64,000 nucleotides of DNA. It comes from Nitrospira sp. (GTDB lineage: Bacteria; Nitrospirota; Nitrospiria; Nitrospirales; Nitrospiraceae). Under the pieces are notes generated by a model. The model had not been told where the DNA came from, did no database searches, and saw only the letters and a program-made list of their open reading frames with translations. Position numbers and translations under genes: made by a program. Below, in pieces: positions 22,971 through 35,160 of the stretch (positions are counted from its first letter, which is position 1; the number at the start of each line of letters is the position of its first letter). The stretch covers positions 62,001 to 126,000 of the forward strand of contig SWDM01000021.1 of the NCBI GenBank assembly GCA_005116835.1, read 5' to 3'.

Positions 22971-23296
22971 GGTGTCTTCGGCGCGACGGCCTGGTACCGC
23001 ACGTCTGCGGCATACAAACCATCCGTCTCCTCGGTCACATCCACCACCACGCGATCCCCGATTTCGACTATCGCGCGGCTGGTTGCCTCGCCGGTGGCGC
23101 AATATCGCGTGCTGTAGTCCAGCTGAATTGTGACCGTCCGCCCGTCTATACTGTTCACGATCAGCCGGCTGTCGTTCATGGCCGTGACGATGCCCGTCAC
23201 AACATGAATGTGGCCTTCGTGCGCCCACAACGGGCGAATATCGAAGAGCGCAACGAACAGGACCAGCACACATACCGTGAATCGTACGATCGTCAT
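22967..23296 (-). CDS. Exported small beta-barrel-like protein (DUF5666-like), HEGHIH N-terminus
   Basis: This 109-residue protein has a signal peptide ending near PLWAHEGHIH, leaving a His-rich mature N-terminus. The rest is a compact OB-like strand series: VVTGIVTAMNDSRLIVNSID, GRTVTIQLDYSTRYC and AIVEIGDRVVVDVTEETDG. That pattern fits DUF5666-type or copper-efflux accessory proteins. It is the first gene of the coupled set 22967 - 22416 - 21909 - TPR. The second duplicated block, with its terminator, ends only about 16 bases upstream, so the promoter must lie within or near that block. Confidence 0.55.
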   Translation of the reverse strand: MTIVRFTVCVLVLFVALFDIRPLWAHEGHIHVVTGIVTAMNDSRLIVNSIDGRTVTIQLDYSTRYCATGEATSRAIVEIGDRVVVDVTEETDGLYAADVRYQAVAPKTP

Positions 23297-23311
23297 TGAA
23301 GCACCCTGCAG

Positions 23312-23355
23312 TAAATAACCGGGGCGAAGGACAAGGAGGAAAACCTGCGCCCCGG
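23312..23355 (-). terminator. Intrinsic terminator of small gene 23486-23839
   Basis: On the minus strand CCGGGGCG (23355-23348) pairs with CGCCCCGG (23326-23319), then TTATTTAC. It is a copy of the structure at 17974-18019. Confidence 0.55.
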
Positions 23356-23485
23356 ATCAGTCCGAGCGAGGAGGCAGCCCAACCCGGACATCGATAGATC
23401 AACAACCGTCAATTGTGTGGACGAAAACTCGGATCGGATAAGGCAGCGCGAGAGGAATCACCATGAAACGGCCACCCGGGGTCCC

Positions 23486-23839
23486 TTATCCGATGAAGAT
23501 GAAGGGTTCCGACGGAGGCGCTCGGGAGCGAAGCAGAGAGGGAGAAAGCGAAGGGGTTTCCTGATTGGGAGACGAGACCACCAGTTGGACGACCGGGCTT
23601 ATTGATAACGCTGAAGGCTCCGTCGCTAGCCCAGCATCGGACGTGGCCTGACAGGCCCAGGCGCAGAGCGCATTGTGTGGAGCAGCTTCGTCAGAACCAT
23701 GGTGCGCATGGCCGTTGGAGGGATCGACGTGACGCAACGCGCAGCTTGCCGCCATGACCGCCAGCGACGCATAGATCAACGCCACGAACCCGGCGACGAG
23801 TATGGTATTGATATTGCGAGATCTAACAGAACGCATCAT
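23486..23839 (-). CDS. Small exported His/Cys-rich protein, R-A-P-P C-terminus (DUF2946-like)
   Basis: This 117-residue protein is a duplicate of the 18151 gene. A membrane segment (about residues 12-33) is followed by H44, H46, H47, H55, C59 and C63 (HAHHG, LCAWACQ), and the end is LLRSRAPPSEPFIFIG. The start is ATGATG after GGCGAGAGTG. All ligand positions are kept between the duplicates while the linker before the RAPP motif has changed more freely. That pattern suggests selection on the cluster and the tail. The shared element lies at 23883-23915. Confidence 0.65.
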   Translation of the reverse strand: MMRSVRSRNINTILVAGFVALIYASLAVMAASCALRHVDPSNGHAHHGSDEAAPHNALCAWACQATSDAGLATEPSALSISPVVQLVVSSPNQETPSLSPSLLRSRAPPSEPFIFIG

Positions 23840-23882
23840 CACTCTCGCCACGATGTCACTGCTTATACGCGTCAATCGATCA

Positions 23883-23915
23883 CCTGTCTACCGACGTCTG
23901 CTCACGGATGCTACA
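23883..23915 (-). promoter_or_regulatory. Shared DUF2946-like-gene element, copy 3
   Basis: The plus strand reads CCTGTCTACCGACG, TCTGCTCACGGATGCTACA. It lies 44 bases before the start codon of the gene at 23486-23839, the same distance as in copy 2. Confidence 0.6.
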
Positions 23916-24097
23916 GTTTGTGACACGACTCAGGGGTTCAGGCGGAAGGCTGTTAGGGATTGGGGTTCTTGCGCAACGAGGATTCATCTCTGCTTGAACC
24001 CAAGGTCGTAAAACCAACTTCAGCCTATCTACCTGAGTCATTACCAGTATTCTTACTATGCCTCCGCGCGAATGCGCCTGCACGTCTGGGACAAGCC

Positions 24098-24151
24098 CGG
24101 TCTGTCTGGTTCATCTGGTTAGTTTTATTCAACCAAACAAACCAAACAACC
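24098..24151. repeat. Dispersed intergenic inverted repeat (GGTCTGTCTGGT family)
   Basis: CGGTCTGTCTGGTTCATCTG and GTT face AACCAAACAAACCAAACAACCG around TAGTTTTATTC. The flanking 23981-24025 (TTCATCTCTGCTTGAACCCA, then ACTTCAGCC) recurs at 38449-38492. It lies in the 400-base gap before the His-rich gene at 24245 and has no coding content. Confidence 0.5.
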
Positions 24152-24244
24152 GATGGATAGATCTATCGGTGAGTCCGCCATTCGATTGATCTATTCAGGG
24201 GCCTGTGTTAGGTTTCTATAACCGATAGTGGAAAGTATGTAGTT

Positions 24245-24724
24245 ATGCGACTGATTTTTACCAAAGCATCCTGCCTGCGCACGATGATCCTCGTTTGGGC
24301 GATGACATGGACCATCATGGTCCCATTGTTCCATGTCCATCCCGAAGCCGATCATCATCATGGGGATGCGAGTCATGTTCATGGCGGCACGGTTCATACG
24401 GTGTTCTCTCCGGACCTCGAATGCGAGTACACGGAGACTGTCCACGATTCGACCTGTCCTGAAGCAGCGCATCAGCACCTTCAAGCTCGTGTCCATCCCG
24501 GTCATCCGGTCAATCATCCTGAGATTGAATTCTCACTGCTGACCGTTCCAGTCGATCGCCCACTGCCGAAGCCTGGGATTACGGTTGCTGAATTGCCAGT
24601 CGTCGATCGTACGACGGCTCAACGAGCTGTTGTTGTGGCTTCGTTGCACCCCGGCGCCTCGCAGACTATTCTGTTTCTCTCCACCACACTCCCTCTGCGC
24701 GCTCCTCCCTCCCAACCCATCTGA
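24245..24724 (+). CDS. Extended His-rich exported protein with R-A-P-P tail (DUF2946-like)
   Basis: This 159-residue protein is the only plus-strand member of the small family and the longest. One N-terminal membrane segment (residues 13-29) is followed by a dense ligand run: H30, H32, H37-H39, H44, H46, H51, C60, H67, C71, H76 and H78 (FHVHPEADHHHG, then HVHGG). It ends TLPLRAPPSQPI. It lies directly upstream of the czcB/czcA-like pair on the same strand, about 310 bases away, so it may supply metal to the pump or buffer its substrate. The shared element of the minus-strand members was not found here. Confidence 0.6.
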   Translation: MRLIFTKASCLRTMILVWAMTWTIMVPLFHVHPEADHHHGDASHVHGGTVHTVFSPDLECEYTETVHDSTCPEAAHQHLQARVHPGHPVNHPEIEFSLLTVPVDRPLPKPGITVAELPVVDRTTAQRAVVVASLHPGASQTILFLSTTLPLRAPPSQPI

Positions 24725-24880
24725 TCCATTTTTCATTTCTTGATGATCGAGTCACGCAGGCGTCTCGCCGTTAGATGTCGGTGAGAAGCGGTGCTCTTCC
24801 GTATTGCTGACCGTCGGTCTTTACGGAGATCGTGATCACGTCCGCTTTGAGCGCTCCCGCTTATCGCGGAGGGTCCGAGG

Positions 24881-25012
24881 ATGAAGCCTCCGAAGGAAGA
24901 GCGACAATCGATGACTCGTCAACGTAGAGCGTGGCTGCACGAGTGCGCCCATGCGTGCGCGGACATCGCCATCATCCTTGCTTGGCTTGGACGTGCGGTC
25001 GGTGGGATCTGA
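24881..25012 (+). CDS. 44-codon small ORF upstream of metal efflux genes
   Basis: The ATG at 24881 follows GGAGGG at 7-base spacing. It encodes 43 residues, basic at the start (MKPPKEERQSMTRQRRAW), then LHECAHACADIAIILAWLG with two Cys and two His beside a hydrophobic segment, and stops at TGA 25010-25012. It ends 21 bases before the czcB-like ATG, so it may be a small metal-responsive or membrane protein, or a leader peptide controlling the pump. No homologue was recognised. Confidence 0.4.
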   Translation: MKPPKEERQSMTRQRRAWLHECAHACADIAIILAWLGRAVGGI

Positions 25013-25033
25013 CGATTCAGAAGGAGACTGAGC

Positions 25034-26218
25034 ATGAACATGAGATGGAACGTACAGACCGGATCGTGCGCGCTCGCGCTGGTCCTGTTCGTGACAGCCT
25101 GTGGAAACCGCGGGAGTGAACAGCCGACTCAGGCGGCGAACGCGAACCCACAGTCCGTTGCTCCTCGCATCAGCATCATTCAGGCTCCTGCGACCGTGCG
25201 AGATCGAGTACAGATCGCCCCGGTCGCCGCACACATGGTTCCAGAAGTGGTGACGGCCCCAGGCGAAGTCGCGCTCGATCTGAAGCAGGTTGCCAAGATT
25301 ACGTCCCGGATTGAAGGGCAGGTAGACAAGATTCACGTTCAGCTTGGCGATCGGGTCAAGCCACGTCAGCCGCTTGCGGCTATCAGCAGCTTGCAGTTCG
25401 ATCAGTTGATCGAAGAATACCTCGTGAGCAAGGCGCAGGCCGATGTCGCCGAGAACAACTTCCGGCGAACGGAAAAACTGCGGGCCGAAGACATCGTGTC
25501 CGAGCGGAGGCTTATTGAAGACAAGGGCCGACACCTGGAAACGAAGGCGAGGTTCCAGCACGTCCGCGAGAAACTCCTGAACATGGGCATGATGGCAGAT
25601 GAACTACATCAGCTTGAGCGTGGAAGCCACCAGGAGGGGCATCACTATACCCTCACATCGCCGATCGCCGGAACGGTGGTCGCACAACACGTTGTGCGGG
25701 GACAGGGCGTCGCTCCTGGACATGAACTGTTCGAGATCGTCGACACGAGCCGGGTCTGGGTGTTTGCCAATCTCCCGATCGAACAGGCCAGGAAGTTCAA
25801 GGAAGGAGACGTGGGAACAATCCTGCCGAAGGGCAGTGAGCCAGTCACGGCTCCGCTCACCTATCTTGCGCCGGTCGCAGACGAGACCACGCGCACGATT
25901 CGAGTTCGGTTCGAGGTAGCGAACCAGCAGTACCGCTTGAAGCCACGAGAGTATGTGGATGTTCAGCTGGCCATCCCGAGTCCACCGACCTTGGCGATTC
26001 CCGTTTCGGCTCTGACGGTGGTGGACAAAATGCGTGGCGTCTTCGTTCAGCGGGAGACCGGGTATACATTCGTCCCGATCGAGGTCGGCCGCGAAGGCGG
26101 GGGATGGGTTGAAGTGCGCAAAGGACTGACAGAAGGTGAGCTGATGGTGGTCGATGGCGTCTTTGACCTGAAGAACGTTCTGCTCAAAGAACACATCGGG
26201 TCCGGAGAGGGAGGATAA
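25034..26218 (+). CDS. CzcB/CusB-type RND efflux periplasmic adaptor
   Basis: This 394-residue protein has GGAGACTGAGC before its ATG. A lipoprotein signal (LVLFVTAC, then GNRG) tethers it. The membrane-fusion-protein order is clear: first lipoyl half and barrel (VVTAPGEVALDLKQVAKITS, RIEGQVDKIHVQLGDRVKPR), alpha-helical hairpin (about 130-190), second lipoyl half (YTLTSPIAGTVVAQHVVRGQ), beta-barrel (VWVFANLPIEQARKFKEGD) and membrane-proximal domain. It links the inner-membrane CzcA-like pump to an outer-membrane channel to expel heavy-metal ions. The pump gene starts 1 base after its stop. No outer-membrane factor (CzcC) is in the window. Confidence 0.88.
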   Translation: MNMRWNVQTGSCALALVLFVTACGNRGSEQPTQAANANPQSVAPRISIIQAPATVRDRVQIAPVAAHMVPEVVTAPGEVALDLKQVAKITSRIEGQVDKIHVQLGDRVKPRQPLAAISSLQFDQLIEEYLVSKAQADVAENNFRRTEKLRAEDIVSERRLIEDKGRHLETKARFQHVREKLLNMGMMADELHQLERGSHQEGHHYTLTSPIAGTVVAQHVVRGQGVAPGHELFEIVDTSRVWVFANLPIEQARKFKEGDVGTILPKGSEPVTAPLTYLAPVADETTRTIRVRFEVANQQYRLKPREYVDVQLAIPSPPTLAIPVSALTVVDKMRGVFVQRETGYTFVPIEVGREGGGWVEVRKGLTEGELMVVDGVFDLKNVLLKEHIGSGEGG

Positions 26219-26219
26219 A

Positions 26220-30492
<4,273 letters not shown>

Positions 30493-30516
30493 CAGTCAAG
30501 ACAGTTGCTGACCCCT

Positions 30517-32739
30517 TCAAAACCGAAAGGTCCACCCCAGCTTGGTGCTGAGTTCCGAGACGTTGGAGTGCCAGCCACGCTCAGTATCGGCATGATGATT
30601 AAACACCAGGAAGAGGTCACTCCCCGGTTGCACGGCCCACCGCATCCGACTGTTCAGCCCGAATTCGTGCGACACGTTGTCGTATTGCCCCACCAGATTC
30701 CAACTCAGATTGCGCGTGAGAGTCATGTTGAGATTGAGTTGCCCGATGTGCACCGTAAACTTTCCATCCGGCAGATCCAGTTTGACTTGGCTGTAGGTGG
30801 CTCCTAGGTTGAAGAAGGTACTGGGCCGCCAGACCAGCCTCGCATCCAGATCCATCCGGCGGCCCTCGCGCACATACTCACAACAGCCGACTTCGATCGA
30901 CCCGCTCACCGCCCGGGTTGGCGCACTCGCCAGCGCCAGGTAATAGGTCAGGTAGGTATAGTTCCCCGATGGGATCATGACCCCCGGCGCAATTTCGAAG
31001 GGGACAAAATATTGCTCCTGAAACAGTATGGGGCCTGCCGAGATACCGTCCTGCGAGGTCGTTGTCAGCCTCAACTCCGGCAGCGAGATCACGCCTTGGA
31101 TGGTGCGATTGTCCAGCGTGGTCTTGTTCGTGGCCCCTAGTCCCAGCCGCACCGAATCCAGCCCCGCCGGTCGCCAGGAGCGCCCCACCCAGCCCTTGTA
31201 GTCGCGTGTGCCTGCCAGGTCGATAAACCCCAAGGCGGGGTTGAATGTGGCCCCTGATTGTCCAAATGTGAGCCCCGCATCCCAGGTAAAATTCGGATAG
31301 AGGAGCTTCGCGCCAAACGCATTGCCGGTCTGCCCTTCCCCCTCCGACCGCATGACATAGGCGTCCAGCTCGGCCACTTGCGACGTCCCCAGAAAGTTCG
31401 AGCTTTTGAGGGTCAAGTCTGCGCCCCCCAGGAGATTATCGGCTTTACTCGCGGGATTGCCGTGGGTAAAGACCACCCCGATGGATGATTCGTCGAAAAT
31501 ACCCATGCTCGCCCGGCCCACGGAGAGATTCTTGGAGTTGAGGCCATCCGTCTTGTCGGCCTGGACCGAGAGCAGGCCGAAATTCACCCGCCCCACTTGG
31601 CCGGTGACCTTCACCCCGGCCAGTAGATCGATCGGCGTCCGATCGAGGCCCAGGCCGATGCGCCGGGAGAAGAACGGCAGGGGCGTTTGCTCCGTGCCGG
31701 CAAACTTAAAATAGTTGGCATCCTGGTTGAAGAAGCGGCGCTTCTCCGGAAAGAAGAGCGGGAACCTGGTCAGATTGACTCGCCGATCGTCCACCTCCGT
31801 TTCCGCAAAGTCGGTATTGACGGTGAGGGCCGCGGTCACGGACGGGGTCACCTTATAATAGAGATCCCCGCCCGGCTTGAAGAGGAACGTATCGTTCCCG
31901 CCCGGCGTCTCGCGGGTGCCCGTGAACTTGGCGTAGGGCACGAGATCGATTCCGAGGCCCTGCCGCAGGCCGGTCAGTCCCTCCAAGTTCCCCGCATCGC
32001 CCATCGTGACCACTTGCTTGGTGCGGGTGGCGGCCGTCCACCGCATGGTTTCGTTCCTGCGGGGAATGACGCGCTCCACGTTAAAGCCCCACGTGGTCTG
32101 GTCGGGATCGAAACTGATCGTCTTCATCGGGATCGCCAGCTCAGCAGTCCAGCCCTGCTCGTCGATCACGGCCTCGGCATGCCAGATGCCATCCCACTCG
32201 AACTGGATCTGCAACCCGCCGTTCTCCGTGTCGGTATGGGGCGTAATGAGGCCATCGCGTCGGTTGGCCACGGCATTGACTTGAAAGTAATAGCCCCGCC
32301 GCCTGTCATGGAACGGATCGAGCGCCACCGCCACAAAATCATCTTGATCCATGGCAATATCGCGCTGGCGTTCCTTGGCAATAATCTTTTCCGGTTCAGA
32401 ATCGAAGGCCCGGACCCCGATGTACACATAATCGGCGTCGAAGAGCAGCCGCACCTCCGTCCGGGCACTCGGCGGGGCGCCTGCATTCGGAAAGGCCTGG
32501 GTAAACTCCGGCAGCACCGCCGCCCGCCCCCAGGCCGTGTCGGAGAGGCGGCCATCGATGATCGGAGGCTGCTCGGTCTTGACCATCTGCACACGACGGA
32601 GGGAGTCGTCTACGGCAGGAGCCTCGACCGGCGGTGGGGCCGTATTGAACAGGTCCGCCCCCGCAGCTGGCGTGGCGCTGAGCCAGCCGCCTGCGAGCAG
32701 GACACAGGTCAGCACCGCCACGACCCTCTGCCGCATCAT
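30517..32739 (-). CDS. DUF5916 outer-membrane protein with CBM9-like N-terminus, copy A
   Basis: This protein has 740 residues from ATGATG at 32739 (CAGGGAGC upstream). The signal peptide ends near PAAGA. A CBM9-like domain (about residues 45-225) reads PPIIDGRLSDTAWGRAA, TEVRLLFDADYVYIGVRAFD and GYYFQVNAVANRRDG. The DUF5916 region follows (VNTDFAETEVDDRRVNLTRF, FPLFFPEKRRFF), then a C-terminal beta-barrel ending WTFRF with the terminal aromatic of outer-membrane proteins. The function of the family is unknown; surface binding or transport is inferred. It lies 79 bases downstream of the PepSY gene and pairs with it as the second copy does at 39-42 kb. The IS110 element abuts its 3' end. Confidence 0.8.
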   Translation of the reverse strand: MMRQRVVAVLTCVLLAGGWLSATPAAGADLFNTAPPPVEAPAVDDSLRRVQMVKTEQPPIIDGRLSDTAWGRAAVLPEFTQAFPNAGAPPSARTEVRLLFDADYVYIGVRAFDSEPEKIIAKERQRDIAMDQDDFVAVALDPFHDRRRGYYFQVNAVANRRDGLITPHTDTENGGLQIQFEWDGIWHAEAVIDEQGWTAELAIPMKTISFDPDQTTWGFNVERVIPRRNETMRWTAATRTKQVVTMGDAGNLEGLTGLRQGLGIDLVPYAKFTGTRETPGGNDTFLFKPGGDLYYKVTPSVTAALTVNTDFAETEVDDRRVNLTRFPLFFPEKRRFFNQDANYFKFAGTEQTPLPFFSRRIGLGLDRTPIDLLAGVKVTGQVGRVNFGLLSVQADKTDGLNSKNLSVGRASMGIFDESSIGVVFTHGNPASKADNLLGGADLTLKSSNFLGTSQVAELDAYVMRSEGEGQTGNAFGAKLLYPNFTWDAGLTFGQSGATFNPALGFIDLAGTRDYKGWVGRSWRPAGLDSVRLGLGATNKTTLDNRTIQGVISLPELRLTTTSQDGISAGPILFQEQYFVPFEIAPGVMIPSGNYTYLTYYLALASAPTRAVSGSIEVGCCEYVREGRRMDLDARLVWRPSTFFNLGATYSQVKLDLPDGKFTVHIGQLNLNMTLTRNLSWNLVGQYDNVSHEFGLNSRMRWAVQPGSDLFLVFNHHADTERGWHSNVSELSTKLGWTFRF

Positions 32740-32818
32740 GCTCCCTGCGCCACATCGTCCTGCGAAGCACTCATCAGAATCGTCCGCCGTCGGCACCTCA
32801 CCGTTGGCACCCCCCAAT

Positions 32819-34129
32819 TCACACATGCGAGACAGTCGCAGGGGTAGTCCGCCGCGCGTGCGCCACCGCCTTCGCCCGCCGCTTCTTGAGCCACAGGTAG
32901 ATGCCGGTGACCGAGAGCATCGCCACGATGACGCCCATCACGCAGACGAAGATCTTGAACGGCAGGCCCCAGATCGCCGCCATATGGAGCGTAAGGATCC
33001 AAGTGGTGATGGTGCTGCCTGCATCCTGACCGGAGGGGAGGAGTAACCCAGCAAACGTTCCGGTTGTGTCATCGAACAGCACCGTGGTTCCGCCGAACTC
33101 GTCGCTCACATCCTGGTTGCTCTGCACCGTATAGAGGAACAGGCCCTTCTCAGAGGTATACACAAGGCTTTCCTCGCGCTGAACAATGAAGCCATGCATG
33201 CGTGCTTGTTCGGTCATCAGCCGAACTCCAATGGTATGCGCCTCACGCCAGTCCAGCACAGGATCCGGTTGCGGAGACTGGATGGCGGGCCTATCGCCGT
33301 AGGGGTCCTGCATGTCGAACAGGACTTTCATCACCGGGTAATACACCTGCTCGCTGAGATTGAAGGCCACGCTCGACCAAGCCAGCACGAACAACATGAT
33401 CCAGGTCCATAAGCCACTCGCGCGATGCAGGTCGAAGTTGAGGCGAAAGGGTGAGCTTCGCCAGTTGACCAGCCACGACGGCATCCATCGAATCCACCAG
33501 GAGGGGCGCACATCCAGGTGTGATGCCGCACCGTCTGTCCGCCTGCGAGGCAAGCTCGGGAAGGTCAGATAGACCCCAATGAAACAATCGAGCGTCCAGA
33601 TCACCGCCGCAATCCCGAACAGCCAAGTGCCGATGGAGCCGGGGACCGCGAGCCGGTAATGCAGCGCCACGATGAAGGGAATGACGTTCTGCCTCGTGAG
33701 CGGCCAGAAGTCATCTGAAACCTTCGCCCGTGACAGCTCGGCCCCGGTGTAGGGATCGAGCATCAGGGTATTGAAGGCGAGGTCAAAAGGTTGGCCGGTA
33801 GCCGGGTCTTCTCGCGGCTCGAGGCGCACCGCATAGGCTTCGTCAGGTTTCCGTTGAAAGGTGATGGTATTGATTCGGCCCTGCGGCAGCAGCGACAGCC
33901 CGTGCGCTCGTAGCGAGAACGGATCGAGCATCGGCCGCCCCTGTGCCTCGACCCGCGGCAGCGGATTGAGCCAGTGATTGAGCTCGTTATCGAAGGCGAG
34001 AATGCTGCCCGTCAGGCCCGCCACAATAAGGAAGAAGGCCATGAACAGCCCGGCGTAGCGATGCGCCAATACCCAGAACTGGCGTGTCGTGGACACCCAC
34101 TCCTTACTTGACCGGTTCGTTCCACTCAT
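32819..34129 (-). CDS. PepSY-TM membrane protein (putative ferric/siderophore reductase), intact copy
   Basis: This 436-residue protein has the PepSY_TM layout. TM1 is HRYAGLFMAFFLIVAGLTGS followed by ILAFDNELNHWLNPLPRVEA, the conserved post-TM1 motif. A periplasmic PepSY part contains VIPFIVALHYRLAVPG, TM2 lies around WLFGIAAVIWTLDCFIGVYL, TM3 follows DLHRASGLWTWIMLFVLAWS, and a last TM ends TGIYLWLKKRR. Conserved His residues in TM helices could ligate haem. Such proteins beside TonB receptors are believed to reduce ferric siderophores at the inner membrane. A truncated copy of the same gene lies 800 bases upstream, with a VapBC-like pair in between. Confidence 0.82.
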   Translation of the reverse strand: MSGTNRSSKEWVSTTRQFWVLAHRYAGLFMAFFLIVAGLTGSILAFDNELNHWLNPLPRVEAQGRPMLDPFSLRAHGLSLLPQGRINTITFQRKPDEAYAVRLEPREDPATGQPFDLAFNTLMLDPYTGAELSRAKVSDDFWPLTRQNVIPFIVALHYRLAVPGSIGTWLFGIAAVIWTLDCFIGVYLTFPSLPRRRTDGAASHLDVRPSWWIRWMPSWLVNWRSSPFRLNFDLHRASGLWTWIMLFVLAWSSVAFNLSEQVYYPVMKVLFDMQDPYGDRPAIQSPQPDPVLDWREAHTIGVRLMTEQARMHGFIVQREESLVYTSEKGLFLYTVQSNQDVSDEFGGTTVLFDDTTGTFAGLLLPSGQDAGSTITTWILTLHMAAIWGLPFKIFVCVMGVIVAMLSVTGIYLWLKKRRAKAVAHARRTTPATVSHV

Positions 34130-34189
34130 GGAATAATTCCTTACCTGAACGAGCGAGCAGGAATTTCACCTGTCAGGATTGGAGGTTCT

Positions 34190-34447
34190 ATGTTGGCCAG
34201 CATGACGGACAAGGGACAGGTCACGGTTCCCAAAGACATCCGTGATCGACTCGGCATTGCGGCGGGCAGCAAGCTCGATTTTGAGGTCCAGGACGACGGC
34301 ACCATCCGAGTGAGGGTGTTGGTACGCGGAGCCGACAATCTGTTCGGCATCGTCCGTCGCCCAGGGATGACGCCGCGGAGCATCGACGCAATGGATGAGG
34401 GTATCGCCGCCTCGGTGAAGGCCCGCAACCGCCGGTCGCGCACGTGA
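34190..34447 (+). CDS. AbrB/SpoVT-type antitoxin
   Basis: This 85-residue protein has GGAGGTTCT before its ATG. The swapped-hairpin AbrB domain covers residues 1-48: SMTDKGQVTVPKDIRDRLGI, then AAGSKLDFEVQDDGTIRVRV. The C-terminal segment (PRSIDAMDEGIAASVKARNR) is the usual toxin-binding tail. It overlaps the PIN gene by 4 bases (GTGA). It likely neutralises the toxin and represses the promoter in the 60 bases upstream. Confidence 0.85.
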   Translation: MLASMTDKGQVTVPKDIRDRLGIAAGSKLDFEVQDDGTIRVRVLVRGADNLFGIVRRPGMTPRSIDAMDEGIAASVKARNRRSRT

Positions 34448-34839
34448 TCGCGCTCGATACCAACGTGCTGGTGCGACTCGTCACCCGTGACGACGAGGCG
34501 CAAGCGCAACGCGCCAAGGCGGCGTTCGACGCGCAGGCCGGCGAGCCTGGCGGATTGTTCATCGCCGACGTAGTCCTGGCCGAGCTCTGTTGGACGCTGG
34601 CGCGCGCCTACCGGCTTGCGCGTCCCGACATCGCGCGCACCGTGCGCGCCCTGCTCGATAACAGCAGCATCGCCTTCGAATCGCCGGATGCCGTGCGAGC
34701 GGCTCTGATCAGCTTCGAGGCAGGGGCGGTGGATTTCCCCGATTGCCTGATCGTGGCCAAAGCCCGCCACGCCGGGTGCAGCCGCGTCTTCACCTTCGAC
34801 CAGCGCATGACCTCGCTGCCCGGTGTCGAACTGCTGTAA
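34444..34839 (+). CDS. vapC: VapC-type PIN-domain toxin
   Basis: This 131-residue protein has a GTG start inside the antitoxin stop (GTGA). PIN-fold acidic residues are in place: MIALDTNVLVRLVTRDD (first Asp), ADVVLAELCWTLARAY (Glu), AGAVDFPDCLIVAKARHAGC (Asp) and VFTFDQRM (Asp). It is presumably a site-specific ribonuclease acting on tRNA or rRNA, as known VapC proteins do. The pair is the only plus-strand unit between 30.5 and 38.5 kb. It separates an intact from a truncated PepSY gene, so it may have entered during the rearrangement. Confidence 0.87.
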   Translation: MIALDTNVLVRLVTRDDEAQAQRAKAAFDAQAGEPGGLFIADVVLAELCWTLARAYRLARPDIARTVRALLDNSSIAFESPDAVRAALISFEAGAVDFPDCLIVAKARHAGCSRVFTFDQRMTSLPGVELL

Positions 34840-34928
34840 TCGGCACGTCCCTCTCATCGTCCGATGCGCCTCATTCACCCTCCATCCGGGTCAAGCCCAA
34901 GAACATCCAAGATGATCCCCGTGCGGCA

Positions 34929-35150
34929 TCAGTGCCAAGGCCGCTCGCGCAGGTCGAACGGATTGAGCATCGGTCGTCCCTGCGCCTCCACCCGCTGCGG
35001 CAGATTGAGCCAGCCGTTGAGCTCGCCATCGAAGGCGAGAATGCTGCCGGTGAACCCGGCCACGATGAGAAAGAAAGCCATGAACAGCCCGGCGTAGCGA
35101 TGAATCAATACCCAGAAACGACGCGTCATGACCGGCCGTTGCTTCTCCAT
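34929..35150 (-). pseudogene. Truncated PepSY-TM gene (first 73 codons)
   Basis: The start at 35150 lies 10 bases after the receptor stop. The sequence RRFWVLIHRYAGLFMAFFLI, then AGFTGSILAFDGELNGWL and RVEAQGRPMLNPFDLRERP, matches the N-terminus of the PepSY protein at 32819-34129 almost residue by residue and stops just after. About 360 residues are missing. The order receptor - PepSY shows what the ancestral operon was. The copy was cut, and the homologous full gene now lies beyond the toxin-antitoxin pair. Confidence 0.75.
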
Positions 35151-35160
35151 GTGGCCATGG

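Larger units (their letters stand above)
23314..23937. repeat. About 600-base duplicated block, copy B
   Basis: This is the second copy of 17979-18594, with the same order: terminator, spacer (GGATCAGTCCGAGCGAGGAG is identical), gene, element. It differs by small indels; for example, the gene here is two codons longer near its N-terminus. Confidence 0.75.

Noticed and set aside
22971-23405. Upstream extension of the gene at 22416-22970
   Set aside because: It overlaps the HEGHIH gene in another frame and lacks a ribosome site; the ATG at 22970 gives a proper signal peptide and ATGA coupling.
31687-32847. 386-codon plus-strand frame opposite the DUF5916 gene (and the like at 40411-41343)
   Set aside because: Both are shadow frames of two paralogous genes, which explains why they resemble each other; no start signals.
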